DNA from: Eremothecium cymbalariae DBVPG#7215
Taxonomy: Eukaryota; Ascomycota; Saccharomycetes; Saccharomycetales; Saccharomycetaceae
Length of the DNA: 64,000 nt
Assembly: GCF_000235365.1 (NCBI RefSeq)
Contig: NC_016450.1
Coordinates: forward strand, 682,001 to 746,000
Direction of reading: 5' to 3'
Positions within the stretch are counted from its first letter, which is position 1; each line of letters opens with the position of its first letter. This document shows, piece after piece, positions 9,422-18,078 of this stretch. A program made the translations under genes and the position numbers. The notes below the pieces were generated by a model. That model saw nothing but the letters and a program-made list of their open reading frames with translations, made no database searches and was not told where the DNA came from.

Positions 9422-11494
9422 TTAAGCAGCTTCAAAGTTTGACTCAGTTTCTGGGACCTTGTTTTCGACAGGTACAGAAGTATCAGTGGGGGGCTCATCA
9501 GGTGATTCATCGGGTAGAGCATTTTCTGAAGCTTCCTTCTCATTTTGAGCCTTAGCTTGAGCATCTGCCTTTGGATTTTGCTTGCTAGTAGTTTCGATTC
9601 CAAAAACCCTGTACAGGATCTCATGTGTATCTTCTTTACAGACCATCAAATTGACACATTTAGTACCATTCCAAATTGGTAAGAAAAGATCTTCTTTGTC
9701 AGCTCCACGATCAACTTTAATAAAAGCGCAACCTGTACTCAATTCTTTCATTCTTGAAATAAAATTGTCGTCAATATGAGCTTCTTCCATCTCCTCAAAT
9801 CTTGGGAAAGCTTCCAATAACAATTTCTTGAACATTTCCATGTTAGTTTCGACGACTCTATTGCCACTCATGTGATGTTTTATTATAGGTAATGTCTCAC
9901 TTTGTATCCTCCAGGAGCAGCCAATATCACTTCTTTGTGAAACAAACAGTCTGACACCGGAGTAAACAATCTTTAACCTATCTTCATTTGCTTGAATTAG
10001 TTGTTTCAAAGCGGTAGCAACATGATATATGACTCTAGTTGGTTCTCCTGTTGCGTTGCGAACCAAACAAGTACTTTTATCAAAATCGTCGCAAATTCCA
10101 TAGAATTCCCAACAAATAGCTAATTCAGAATGGTTAGGATCGACAAATATAAAGGGCTCTTCGTTAGCATCTCTTGGTAGTTTTTCCTTCTTTGGGGCTA
10201 CATCCCTCTTCTGCTTCTTGAGTTCGGGCTCTTCAGATTTTTCTCCTGTTTGAATAGGCTCTTCTGCGCTAGCCTTTTCAAAAACGGCGATAAAGAACCC
10301 ACCTGTGTTCTGTTGGTGAGGATAAACTCTAACACAAGATTCTAAATGAAATTTACTGATCTCTTCGTCTGTTGGAGGAAACCAACTTGCATCGACACCT
10401 TCGTCAGACCTTTGTTTAGCATTGAAGCCTTTGTCGTATACAGGCCATTGGCTAATGCCTTGAGATCTAATCAACCCGGGCAATTTATCGCCACATTCAA
10501 CTAGCTTGATTTTGTCGCCCCATTTTCTAAGCGCAGCTGCGACTACAGCTTCATTTTCTATTGGATTCAAGGAACAAGTAGAGTAAACAAGCCTACCGCC
10601 ATCTTTTAATAGGTTTAAACCTCTGTTCAAAATGTTTACTTGCACTGTATGCAATCCAAGCCCAGAAGCAGTGGCCCAGTCTTTCCAAACATTAATATTC
10701 TTTCTCATCGTTCCATCACCAGAACATGGAACGTCACAGAGAACCCTATCGAATCTTAAGAAATCTTTACTACCCTCGGAGGTTTTTATACGCGGGAAGA
10801 ATTGGGCATCGTGGTTCACCACAATCAGGTTTGCAGAGTTAAGTCTCTTCAGTTGATGTACAAGCATATGGGATCTCCGATAATCAGCATCGTTTGCCAC
10901 CACAAACCCAGAAGGCTCTGGGCCTTTTGCATGCAAAGCTTCAATCAACTGGGCAGTCTTAGACCCTGGTGCCGCGCACATATCTAGCACAGTATGTTGG
11001 GGTTCAACCTCAAGTAAGAGAGGCGGAATCATAGAAACTGCTTCTTGTCTAGATATATTCCCAACAGCATTCTCAACAACCAAATACCGCTGCATCTTAG
11101 CAAACTGTTCATTCTTACGGATCACTCCCTTAGACACATCCAGCTGCCACGCTAACCGGTCTGGATACCATGGAAGCGGCTTTGGAGCCTCAATATTTTC
11201 TCCATCCCATTCAATGCCAGTCAAATTAGGCAAGTGCTTCTCCTCAAACAACTGCAAAACTTCCTGGGCATGCTTTCTCGATCCTGTAACCCTAAACGTT
11301 AACGGCAACTGCGTCTGACACGTCTTCTTAAACTGCTCCCACTGTTCCTCTGGAAACAACCCTAACGCCTTGTAGTAACTCTCCCACTTTTCATTCTCCT
11401 TCACGAGTTCAGTCCAATCTTTCTGGGCATGCACGTCATCACGCGCTCCAAAAGTCTTCCTACCTCCTCTACGATTGTTTTTTCTTCTAGCCAT
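9422..11494 (-). CDS. NCL1: NCL1 (TRM4), tRNA:m5C methyltransferase
   Basis: A 690-residue NSUN2-type enzyme that makes 5-methylcytosine at several tRNA positions in the nucleus, using S-adenosylmethionine. The SAM-binding motif is DMCAAPGSKT (171-180). Both catalytic cysteines of the family are present: C257 in CDVPCSGDGTMRKN and C307 in YSTCSLNPIE. The N-terminus is basic (MARRKNNRRGGRK), as expected for a nuclear RNA enzyme, and the C-terminal ~60 residues are acidic and low in complexity. The length fits the S. cerevisiae enzyme. The upstream region carries PAC and RRPE motifs, fitting the ribosome-biogenesis-like regulation of this gene. Confidence 0.97.
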   Translation of the reverse strand: MARRKNNRRGGRKTFGARDDVHAQKDWTELVKENEKWESYYKALGLFPEEQWEQFKKTCQTQLPLTFRVTGSRKHAQEVLQLFEEKHLPNLTGIEWDGENIEAPKPLPWYPDRLAWQLDVSKGVIRKNEQFAKMQRYLVVENAVGNISRQEAVSMIPPLLLEVEPQHTVLDMCAAPGSKTAQLIEALHAKGPEPSGFVVANDADYRRSHMLVHQLKRLNSANLIVVNHDAQFFPRIKTSEGSKDFLRFDRVLCDVPCSGDGTMRKNINVWKDWATASGLGLHTVQVNILNRGLNLLKDGGRLVYSTCSLNPIENEAVVAAALRKWGDKIKLVECGDKLPGLIRSQGISQWPVYDKGFNAKQRSDEGVDASWFPPTDEEISKFHLESCVRVYPHQQNTGGFFIAVFEKASAEEPIQTGEKSEEPELKKQKRDVAPKKEKLPRDANEEPFIFVDPNHSELAICWEFYGICDDFDKSTCLVRNATGEPTRVIYHVATALKQLIQANEDRLKIVYSGVRLFVSQRSDIGCSWRIQSETLPIIKHHMSGNRVVETNMEMFKKLLLEAFPRFEEMEEAHIDDNFISRMKELSTGCAFIKVDRGADKEDLFLPIWNGTKCVNLMVCKEDTHEILYRVFGIETTSKQNPKADAQAKAQNEKEASENALPDESPDEPPTDTSVPVENKVPETESNFEAA

Positions 11495-11649
11495 CCTAGT
11501 ATTTTATCTTTGCTAATACTAACCACAGCCCACAAGTGCAAATCAATTGTTTTTAAAAACCAAACTCCTGAAAGTCCTTTATCTCATCGTACCAACAACT
11601 AGTAAAAGAAGTACCATCCCAACCTCTTCTACAGATGCGTGTACCCGAA

Positions 11650-11698
11650 GAAAATTTTTTTTTCTAAATATTTTGATGATGAGAAATCATCTCATTGC
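11650..11698 (-). promoter_or_regulatory. RRPE and PAC motifs upstream of NCL1
   Basis: On the NCL1 strand, AAAAATTTTC (11650-11659) matches the RRPE element, and GCAATGAGATG (11688-11698) matches PAC (GCGATGAGMTG) with one mismatch. They lie about 155-205 bases upstream of the NCL1 ATG and within 40 bases of each other, the usual pairing in genes for ribosome and tRNA production. An E-box (ATCACGTGAC) follows at 11747-11756. Confidence 0.5.
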
Positions 11699-11780
11699 CC
11701 GCGAAGAACCGCTCCCTGCCTGTAAGGAAACTCATAGGTATTCACAATCACGTGACACATGGAGGGAGACCCAAACATAT

Positions 11781-12185
11781 TCAGATATTCGACGGAGACT
11801 CTCTATAGTTGGTCATCTTCGTTATGACCATTGCAGCACCTTCACTAAGCTCCCCCGATCCTTTTCTCGCATACTGCTGCACCAGCTCTTCAACCATCAT
11901 TCCGACAGCAATCAACGACGTCTCATCAAAACAATTGATCAAATGAGGATATTTCTGCACAACCAACTGTGTCAAAAAATAATGCAACACCTTCAGATCC
12001 ATATGCGGAAGTACCTCCTCATCTGTTTCCAACTCCTCCCTGGCGGCAGATTCAATCTCTTCCGCCGACGGCAGCGGCACAGGAACCAGATGGTTTACTT
12101 TGTCTGCAAGAACTTCATCTGCACTCGAAGGCCCATGGAACTTGTATATCAGATCACTGCATGCTTCATAAACGTTCGGATCCAT
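11781..12185 (-). CDS. RRN10: RRN10, RNA polymerase I upstream activating factor subunit
   Basis: A 134-residue protein corresponding to Rrn10, a small subunit of UAF, which binds the rDNA promoter and directs RNA polymerase I. It begins MDPNVYEACSDLI, shares SADEVLADKV with the yeast protein, and carries the conserved centre KYPHLINCFDETSL. It ends YRESPSNI, close to the S. cerevisiae ending. The length is slightly shorter than the 145 residues I recall. It is transcribed in the same direction as NCL1, 286 bases upstream of it, as in YBL024W-YBL025W, and is divergent from VPH1. Confidence 0.92.
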   Translation of the reverse strand: MDPNVYEACSDLIYKFHGPSSADEVLADKVNHLVPVPLPSAEEIESAAREELETDEEVLPHMDLKVLHYFLTQLVVQKYPHLINCFDETSLIAVGMMVEELVQQYARKGSGELSEGAAMVITKMTNYRESPSNI

Positions 12186-12550
12186 CTTCCTTCCCCGTTC
12201 TTTGTCCCTTGTGATATATCTCTAGTTGTTGTTGCTGTTGTTTATCTCTACCAGCTCCCCAATTTCTCCATTTTACAAACCGGAAATTTAGATCACGTGG
12301 TAAGCACGTGATCTAAATTTCCGGTTTTTATTTTTTGATGAAGTTCAATTTTCCGCGATATGACATTTTTTGCAACCTTGTTATAAAATATTAGAAAGTA
12401 CTACTGTGGAAAAATACCATTCGAAGTTACACCTGGATTATTCAAGGCTCAAAGCAGAAACTAATAATCAAAAAGTATATATATAAGTTAGCTACTCAAT
12501 TCCTGCTTTAAGATATCCAGTCCAGACTATTTAGTAATATTGTTTGAGAG
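12186..12550. promoter_or_regulatory. divergent promoter region RRN10 / VPH1
   Basis: A 365-base region between two divergent start codons. It is dominated by the 51-bp perfect inverted repeat listed separately. The right part is AT-rich, with TATATATATAAG about 70 bases before the VPH1 ATG as a possible TATA element. It is also the junction between a chromosome II-type and a chromosome XV-type block in S. cerevisiae terms. Confidence 0.5.
12277..12327. repeat. perfect 51-bp inverted repeat with two CACGTG sites
   Basis: Two 23-base arms (12277-12299 and 12305-12327) are exact reverse complements, separated by the five bases GTAAG. Each arm runs from AAACCGG at the outside to ATCACGTG next to the loop. 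The inner ends therefore carry two E-boxes of the Cbf1/Pho4 or CDEI type (RTCACGTG), with 11 bases between their starts. The element lies 92 bases from the RRN10 ATG and 223 bases from the VPH1 ATG. The structure is read directly from the sequence; its role is unknown. Confidence 0.95.
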
Positions 12551-15061
12551 ATGACAGAAAAACAGGAGGGTGTTTTTCGATCAGTGGATATGGTCTTGAC
12601 AGAGATGTTCATTCCGCAGGAAATTGCTAGAGATGCAGTGTACACTTTAGGGGATACGGGGTTGGTACAGTTTAGAGATTTGAACAGAAGTGTGCAGAAG
12701 TTTCAGCGTACGTTTGTGACGGAGCTGCAGCGGTTAGATAATGTGGAGAGACAGTACCGGTACTTTAATTCGTTGTTAGAAAAATACAAAATTCCTATTT
12801 ATGTGGAGAATTTAGACGAAGAGGAAGAGTATGAAACTTTGGTGTGTGAGAATGGGGGGCTGACGCCTCTATCGAGGTTTAGTATGCCACCGAGCACATC
12901 TGTGATTGATGATCATGTGGAGAATGCCAATTTGTTGGAGGAGCGGTTTGTGCAGTTGGTGGAGGCTAGTGAGCAGTTGGAGTCGCAGAAGACGAATATG
13001 GAGGAATTTCGGTATCTTTTGATTGCTGTGGAAAGGTTTTTTATGAGTGACGGTAGTGATTTCCATAATTTCGGAGATATTGAAAATGAAATCAACGAGG
13101 ATGAACTGGAAAGCGGTACTTTGGCTCCTTCTGTGTCCTATCTTACTGGTGTTATCTCCCATGAGAAGATAATTACGTTAGAGAAGATATTGTGGAGGGT
13201 CTTAAGGGGCAACCTATTTTTCAAACATATTGAGTTGCCGGATCCATTGTATGATCCAAAATTGAAAGAGAAAGTTCAGAAAGATGCATTTATTGTGTTT
13301 ACGCATGGTGATTTGATCTTGGAAAGAGTTAAAAAGATAGCAGAGTCTTTGGATGCTAATTTATACCAAGTTGAGCATTCAAGTGAACCTAGATCTAAAC
13401 AGTTGTCGGAAGTCAACGGTCGCCTTAATGACTTGTACAAAGTGCTAGAAACAACAGCCGTTACTTTGGAAGCTGGTTTGTATTCTATCAGTAAAGAGTT
13501 AGAAGGATGGAATAAGCAAATTTGTAAAGAAAAGATGGTTTATCAAACTTTAAACCTATTTGCATATGACTCCAATAGAAAAACACTAACTGCGGAGGGT
13601 TGGATTCCGAAAGATGAGTTAGAAACTTTGCAAATAGAATTGAAAACTTTGACTTCAACATTGGGCAGTGATGCACCTGCTATTGTCAATGTCTTGCATA
13701 CTAACAAAACTCCACCAACTTTCCATCGTACTAATAAGTTTACAAAGGCCTTTCAGGACCTTTGTGACTGTTATGCTATTCCGTCATTTCAAGAAGTTAA
13801 TCCTGGTCTTGCGACTATCGTTACTTTCCCATTCATGTTTGCCATTATGTTTGGTGATCTCGGACATGGTATGTTAATGGTCATGGTTGCACTGGTGTTT
13901 GTGTACAAAGAAGCGGCTATTGGTAAAATGAAGAGAGATGAGATTCTTGACATGGCATACTCTGGGAGATACGTTCTTTTGCTAATGGGTTCATTTTCCA
14001 TTTACACTGGCTTGTTGTACAACGATATGTTTTCAATATCACTAACAGTTTTCAAATCTGGATGGAAGTGGCCTGCTTCCTGGGAAGTTGGTGAGACAAT
14101 AGAAGCCACTCAAGTTGGTGTATACTCTATGGGAATTGATTCTGCGTGGCATGGGGCGGAAAACGCTTTGTTATTTAGTAATTCCTTAAAGATGAAGTTA
14201 TCTATCATTATAGGTTTCAGTCATATGCTATATTCTTACGGGTTTGCTCTAATCAACGCACTTTATTTCAATGATATGGTTGAAATATTCTGCAATTTTA
14301 TCCCTGGTTTGTTGTTCATGTGCAGTATTTTTGGTTATTTGGTGGTATGCATCATTTACAAATGGTCTATTGATTGGGTTAAGAACAGCAAACCAGCTCC
14401 TGGATTATTAAACATGTTGATAAACATGTTTTTGGCCCCCGGTAATATACAGGAACAGCTATACGTGGGTCAAGCACAATTTCAGGTCTTTCTATTACTA
14501 GTCGCACTTGTTTGCATTCCATGGTTGTTGCTGGCAAAGCCATTATATTTCTATTATAATCAAAAAAAACATTTACATCAACCATTGCCTAGTTCCGATT
14601 ACGATCTGGCCGATGTTACCGTTGAAGAACATCTTCCTGAGGATTACGATCTTTCTACCGACGATCAGAATCCTGAAGGCAGCCATGGCGAAAATCTAGG
14701 TGACGTTATAATTCATCAGGTTATTCATACAATTGAATGGTGTTTAAACTGTGTCTCACACACAGCTTCCTATTTACGGTTGTGGGCTTTATCTTTGGCG
14801 CACGCCCAATTATCTACGGTTTTGTGGTCGATGACCCTTCAGCGGGGATTTGAAATGGATGGACCATTTGGCATTTTTATGATAGTTTTTCTATTTGCCA
14901 TGTGGTTTGTTCTCACTTGCGCTATATTGGTGATTATGGAGGGTACGTCTGCGATGTTACATTCGCTACGTTTACACTGGGTGGAATCTATGTCTAAATT
15001 CTTCAAGGGAGAAGGAACTTTATACGAACCATTTGTATTCTCCTACAATGGATTTGAATAA
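12551..15061 (+). CDS. VPH1: VPH1/STV1, V-ATPase V0 subunit a
   Basis: An 836-residue proton-pump subunit a of the vacuolar ATPase V0 sector. The N-terminal cytosolic half (to about residue 400) contains QFRDLNRSVQKFQRTF and LWRVLRGNLFFKHIELP. The membrane half starts at IVTFPFMFAIMFGDLGHGML and has about eight hydrophobic segments. The essential proton-translocating arginine is R743 in SHTASYLRLWALS. The protein ends soon after HWVESMSKFFKGEG. It stands alone where S. cerevisiae has VPH1 and STV1, so one protein probably serves both vacuole and Golgi/endosome. The neighbour PAC1 matches VPH1's context. Confidence 0.97.
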   Translation: MTEKQEGVFRSVDMVLTEMFIPQEIARDAVYTLGDTGLVQFRDLNRSVQKFQRTFVTELQRLDNVERQYRYFNSLLEKYKIPIYVENLDEEEEYETLVCENGGLTPLSRFSMPPSTSVIDDHVENANLLEERFVQLVEASEQLESQKTNMEEFRYLLIAVERFFMSDGSDFHNFGDIENEINEDELESGTLAPSVSYLTGVISHEKIITLEKILWRVLRGNLFFKHIELPDPLYDPKLKEKVQKDAFIVFTHGDLILERVKKIAESLDANLYQVEHSSEPRSKQLSEVNGRLNDLYKVLETTAVTLEAGLYSISKELEGWNKQICKEKMVYQTLNLFAYDSNRKTLTAEGWIPKDELETLQIELKTLTSTLGSDAPAIVNVLHTNKTPPTFHRTNKFTKAFQDLCDCYAIPSFQEVNPGLATIVTFPFMFAIMFGDLGHGMLMVMVALVFVYKEAAIGKMKRDEILDMAYSGRYVLLLMGSFSIYTGLLYNDMFSISLTVFKSGWKWPASWEVGETIEATQVGVYSMGIDSAWHGAENALLFSNSLKMKLSIIIGFSHMLYSYGFALINALYFNDMVEIFCNFIPGLLFMCSIFGYLVVCIIYKWSIDWVKNSKPAPGLLNMLINMFLAPGNIQEQLYVGQAQFQVFLLLVALVCIPWLLLAKPLYFYYNQKKHLHQPLPSSDYDLADVTVEEHLPEDYDLSTDDQNPEGSHGENLGDVIIHQVIHTIEWCLNCVSHTASYLRLWALSLAHAQLSTVLWSMTLQRGFEMDGPFGIFMIVFLFAMWFVLTCAILVIMEGTSAMLHSLRLHWVESMSKFFKGEGTLYEPFVFSYNGFE

Positions 15062-15294
15062 ATCATGCAATATAAATATTGATCCATTTGGATCCTATTT
15101 AGTTCATGCACTTTTTTATTTTTATTTTAAATATCTTAACAATTTCCAAGACGCTGTAACATTCTTCATCTATAAATTATACAAAATAATTATATACTCA
15201 TGGATAATAAATAGAAAAAGGGAAACTAGCATTATTTGTTAGAAAAAGGCAATTTATTATCTATAGTAAGCCACAAGATAATACCACCTAATAG

Positions 15295-15333
<39 letters not shown>

Positions 15334-15427
15334 TTGTATTTTGTAAACATTTTAATATACGTACGTACAGACATAAATACATACATATATCTTTGGTACT
15401 ACTACTACATGGTTCACACCACTGATT
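15062..15427. terminator. shared 3' region of convergent VPH1 and PAC1
   Basis: A 366-base AT-rich spacer between two convergent stop codons. It contains a long (TA)n tract and several TATATA/TACATA stretches that can serve as 3'-end efficiency elements for either gene. No reading frame of interest is seen. Confidence 0.5.
15299..15330. repeat. (TA)16 microsatellite
   Basis: Sixteen uninterrupted TA dinucleotides lie between the convergent VPH1 and PAC1 genes, followed within 70 bases by TACGTACGTACA and TACATACATATAT. The tract is self-complementary and likely length-variable between strains. Confidence 0.95.
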
Positions 15428-16819
15428 CTACTTCATGAAAACGTTACACTTGCCGTCTATGCTGCCCAATAGGAGCAAATCTCTTAGTAACTTGTCCTTG
15501 GTCACATCACTGTCAACCGATAGACAGTTAATGAAGCCTTGGCTCGCTTCAGGCCAAACTTTTACGCATTCTCCAGTGACGAGGTCCCAGCACCTAATGG
15601 ACCTATCATCACTACACGAAAATAAGTGACTTCCTCTCACCTTTATATCTCGAACCCATGAGGTATGCCCTTTAAAAATATTAACTTTTTCGAATTGAGT
15701 CTGTAACGGGTTTGGTTGTGGCGGTCTATGAGGAATGAATTTTGGTAGAGGAATCTTCCATAGGATTATGAGATTATCCCTGGAACATGATATGCAATAT
15801 TTGAAACCTAATAAACCATAATCGGGATCAAAATTTGTGAGTTCTAAGGGTACGGTAGTTGGTTTACCATTAGCAGTATTATTTGATGCAGGAGGATCTG
15901 ACATTGGAATAATCAAAACCTTCTCTATTGGGAACTCATGCAAAGTGGCCATCGAAAGACCGTTCCCACTAGGCCAATGCGATAACCGAAGAGATGAATC
16001 ATTGGATCCTGTGATAATAAAATCACCATGAACATCCAAAGTGCGGATCCACTGGTTATGCGGTTGAAACGATTTGACACACCATCCGCTCTTGGTATCC
16101 CAAACCTTCACCGTCAAATCCCTAGAACACGTTACCAAGAGCAAATCGGTGCCCGACCTTAGAAAACGCGACTGTGACACTATATGCTCATGCGACGACA
16201 ATGTTCGATTCGGCTGGAAACCCGCATTGTCTGTGAACGACCAGATCTTGCACTGCAAATCCTTCGACGTAGTAGACACTAAAAGACCCCCCTCCGCAGT
16301 CTCAACTAGTGCCAAAGAAGTAATCCCCTTCATATGCGCCTGCGTAGAATGCAACGGCATCGACCGATTAAAAAGATCGTACGCAACCATCTTCCCCTGA
16401 TCCGTCGCCAAAAATACAACCGGCAACGAAGGATGCAATTTGATATCCGTAACAGAACTACCCAAGTCCAATTGAAACGTCGCATTAGCCCTGGGCATCC
16501 ACATCGCATTGTTGTCCGACCTCTCCGCCTCCCTGTACGCCTCTGTCGGTATAGCCTCCAACTCATCTGTAAGCTGCTGACACTTCTGCTCCAAATCAAT
16601 AATCTTCCTATGTAACCGTATGATCGAATTCCACTTCTTCAAAAGCAAATCCGCATCCCTACCATTTCCCACAGCATCACAATCCGCCTCACTCAACTCT
16701 AACACATCCCTTAATTCCACAAGAAACCTCTCTTCCGCCCCACATCGATCCACATAATCATATATCGACTTATTTAACTCCACCCGCTGCTGTGCTGGTA
16801 GTATATGACGCTGGCTCAT
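15428..16819 (-). CDS. PAC1: PAC1, LIS1-type dynein regulator
   Basis: A 463-residue LIS1 homologue that targets dynein to microtubule plus ends for nuclear migration. The N-terminal ~90 residues give a LisH-like dimerisation part and a coiled coil (KKWNSIIRLHRKIIDLEQKCQ without a break). The rest is a WD40 propeller with repeats such as VTCSRDLTVKVWD, ITGSNDSSLRLSHWPSGNGLS and FSCSDDRSIRCWD, ending CNVFMK. The start is the ATG at 16819 (MSQRHILPAQQ); the in-frame TTG at 16855 is not a likely yeast start. PAC1 next to VPH1 and HRK1 matches YOR270C-YOR269W-YOR267C. NIP100 in the same window is another dynein-pathway gene. Confidence 0.95.
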   Translation of the reverse strand: MSQRHILPAQQRVELNKSIYDYVDRCGAEERFLVELRDVLELSEADCDAVGNGRDADLLLKKWNSIIRLHRKIIDLEQKCQQLTDELEAIPTEAYREAERSDNNAMWMPRANATFQLDLGSSVTDIKLHPSLPVVFLATDQGKMVAYDLFNRSMPLHSTQAHMKGITSLALVETAEGGLLVSTTSKDLQCKIWSFTDNAGFQPNRTLSSHEHIVSQSRFLRSGTDLLLVTCSRDLTVKVWDTKSGWCVKSFQPHNQWIRTLDVHGDFIITGSNDSSLRLSHWPSGNGLSMATLHEFPIEKVLIIPMSDPPASNNTANGKPTTVPLELTNFDPDYGLLGFKYCISCSRDNLIILWKIPLPKFIPHRPPQPNPLQTQFEKVNIFKGHTSWVRDIKVRGSHLFSCSDDRSIRCWDLVTGECVKVWPEASQGFINCLSVDSDVTKDKLLRDLLLLGSIDGKCNVFMK

Positions 16820-18078
16820 CGCATCCAACTTACACGACTCTAAAGCAATCCTCAAATCCGCTAGCTGCTAACCTCCAATACCTTTTTATACTTGGTTCAC
16901 TTGTTTCGATTGTGCTGCTTTTACAATTTCTAAAATAAAACTCCCAACACTATATAACAAAAACAAAATCTCCCTCTAAACTGTTATTGTTCCTTACCAT
17001 AAAGAGAGAACCACCTCATCAAAGCCGGGTAACACCAAATTCAAAAATCCCTCTGTTTCCGAAACCAAAATAACATCCGTGAACCCCCTTCCGCTTGTAA
17101 CAAATCCCTCCTCCGTATTTGGTGGGCCCAACGCCTTTACTTGCCATCACTGCTTATTAAATAAACCCACAATCGATACGATAACCTCCTTCTACTATAC
17201 ACTTGCTACGACCCTCGAACTCGTCTCCATACCCGTCTCTGTCTCTCTCTGCCCTCTCTACTCTCTCGAGACCGCTCTCTCTGCTGTGCCATATATCTAA
17301 TTTCTAGTAGCAAATAGCACACTTCCTGTGCTCTTCGAACTTACATAAAAATCACTCGGAATTCTGGTCCTGCAAAAGACCGTTTGTTCTTCCTTCTCTC
17401 TCGAGTCACAGTGCGACCGTCTGGCCGGGAGGCATTACGAGAGACGGCGTCTCCAATCGTAATTTCAACGGCGATGATACAACAAAACTTGTATTGTCCA
17501 GCCACATACAGAGAGCGACATACATAGATGTAAGATGGTCTTCTGTGGGTGTTCTGCTTGTGTTCTTCTACAAATGATCTACCACGAGAGACTGACTCAC
17601 AGACGTAATTAATTGTCAGGAGAGACAGCGCCAGGAGGAACAGTGGTGGTGCCGAGGCTTCCATTGCTTTGCATATATATATACATACGTACATACATAC
17701 ATAGAGCACCAGATGGCTAGAACAGTGTTAACAATCTTCAGGACGGGATAGACATATTAGGCCCCCAGCCACCGAGAATACAGAGGGATAGATAGATAGA
17801 AGGGAAGAAGGAGAAAACAAAGCAAAGTGGAAGAGGCCAATAAAGAAGTTTTAAAAAAAGAAAGTTAGAGGTTCCGGTGTGATTTATAGTTAGCACAGTG
17901 TACGCACACTTATTTATACATAATACAGATATTGCGCAACAGACGAAGGGATTTTATAATACCATCGACTTGACACGAAAACTGTTTTAACAAGTCCAGT
18001 TTGAGGGTATTATCAGAGAGACAGTGCTGGAGGGATTTTGGTTGCAGCGTAGATATACAGCGAATAGTGGGTGTGACC
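16820..18078. promoter_or_regulatory. long divergent intergenic region PAC1 / HRK1
   Basis: This is the largest gap in the window, 1.26 kb between divergent start codons. It holds a CT-rich tract, a short TACA/TA microsatellite (about 17670-17702) and a purine-rich stretch (about 17780-17875) in the HRK1 leader. Two open frames (17079-17300 + and 17341-17709 -) are not convincing genes. S. cerevisiae has an uncharacterised small gene, YOR268C, in this slot; I cannot align either frame to it. Confidence 0.5.
17223..17283 (+). repeat. polypyrimidine CT-rich tract
   Basis: About 60 bases are almost entirely C and T, made of repeated CTCT and TCTGTCTC units with a CTCGAGA insert. On the other strand this is a GAGA-rich tract. 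It lies about 0.8 kb upstream of HRK1 and 0.4 kb upstream of PAC1. Such tracts often keep yeast promoters free of nucleosomes; that role is inferred. Confidence 0.7.

Noticed and set aside
12277..12327. Palindrome read as a centromere (CDEI motif present)
   Set aside because: RTCACGTG fits CDEI, but there is no CDEIII (TTTCCGAA-type) at a suitable distance and no long AT-rich CDEII-like spacer leading to one.
17079..17300. 73-codon frame on the plus strand in the PAC1-HRK1 gap
   Set aside because: Its second half runs through the CT tract; composition is unlike a real protein.
17341..17709. 122-codon frame on the minus strand in the PAC1-HRK1 gap
   Set aside because: It is built from microsatellite and low-complexity sequence (YVCMYVCIYIC), shows no family features and does not match the small gene S. 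cerevisiae has here.
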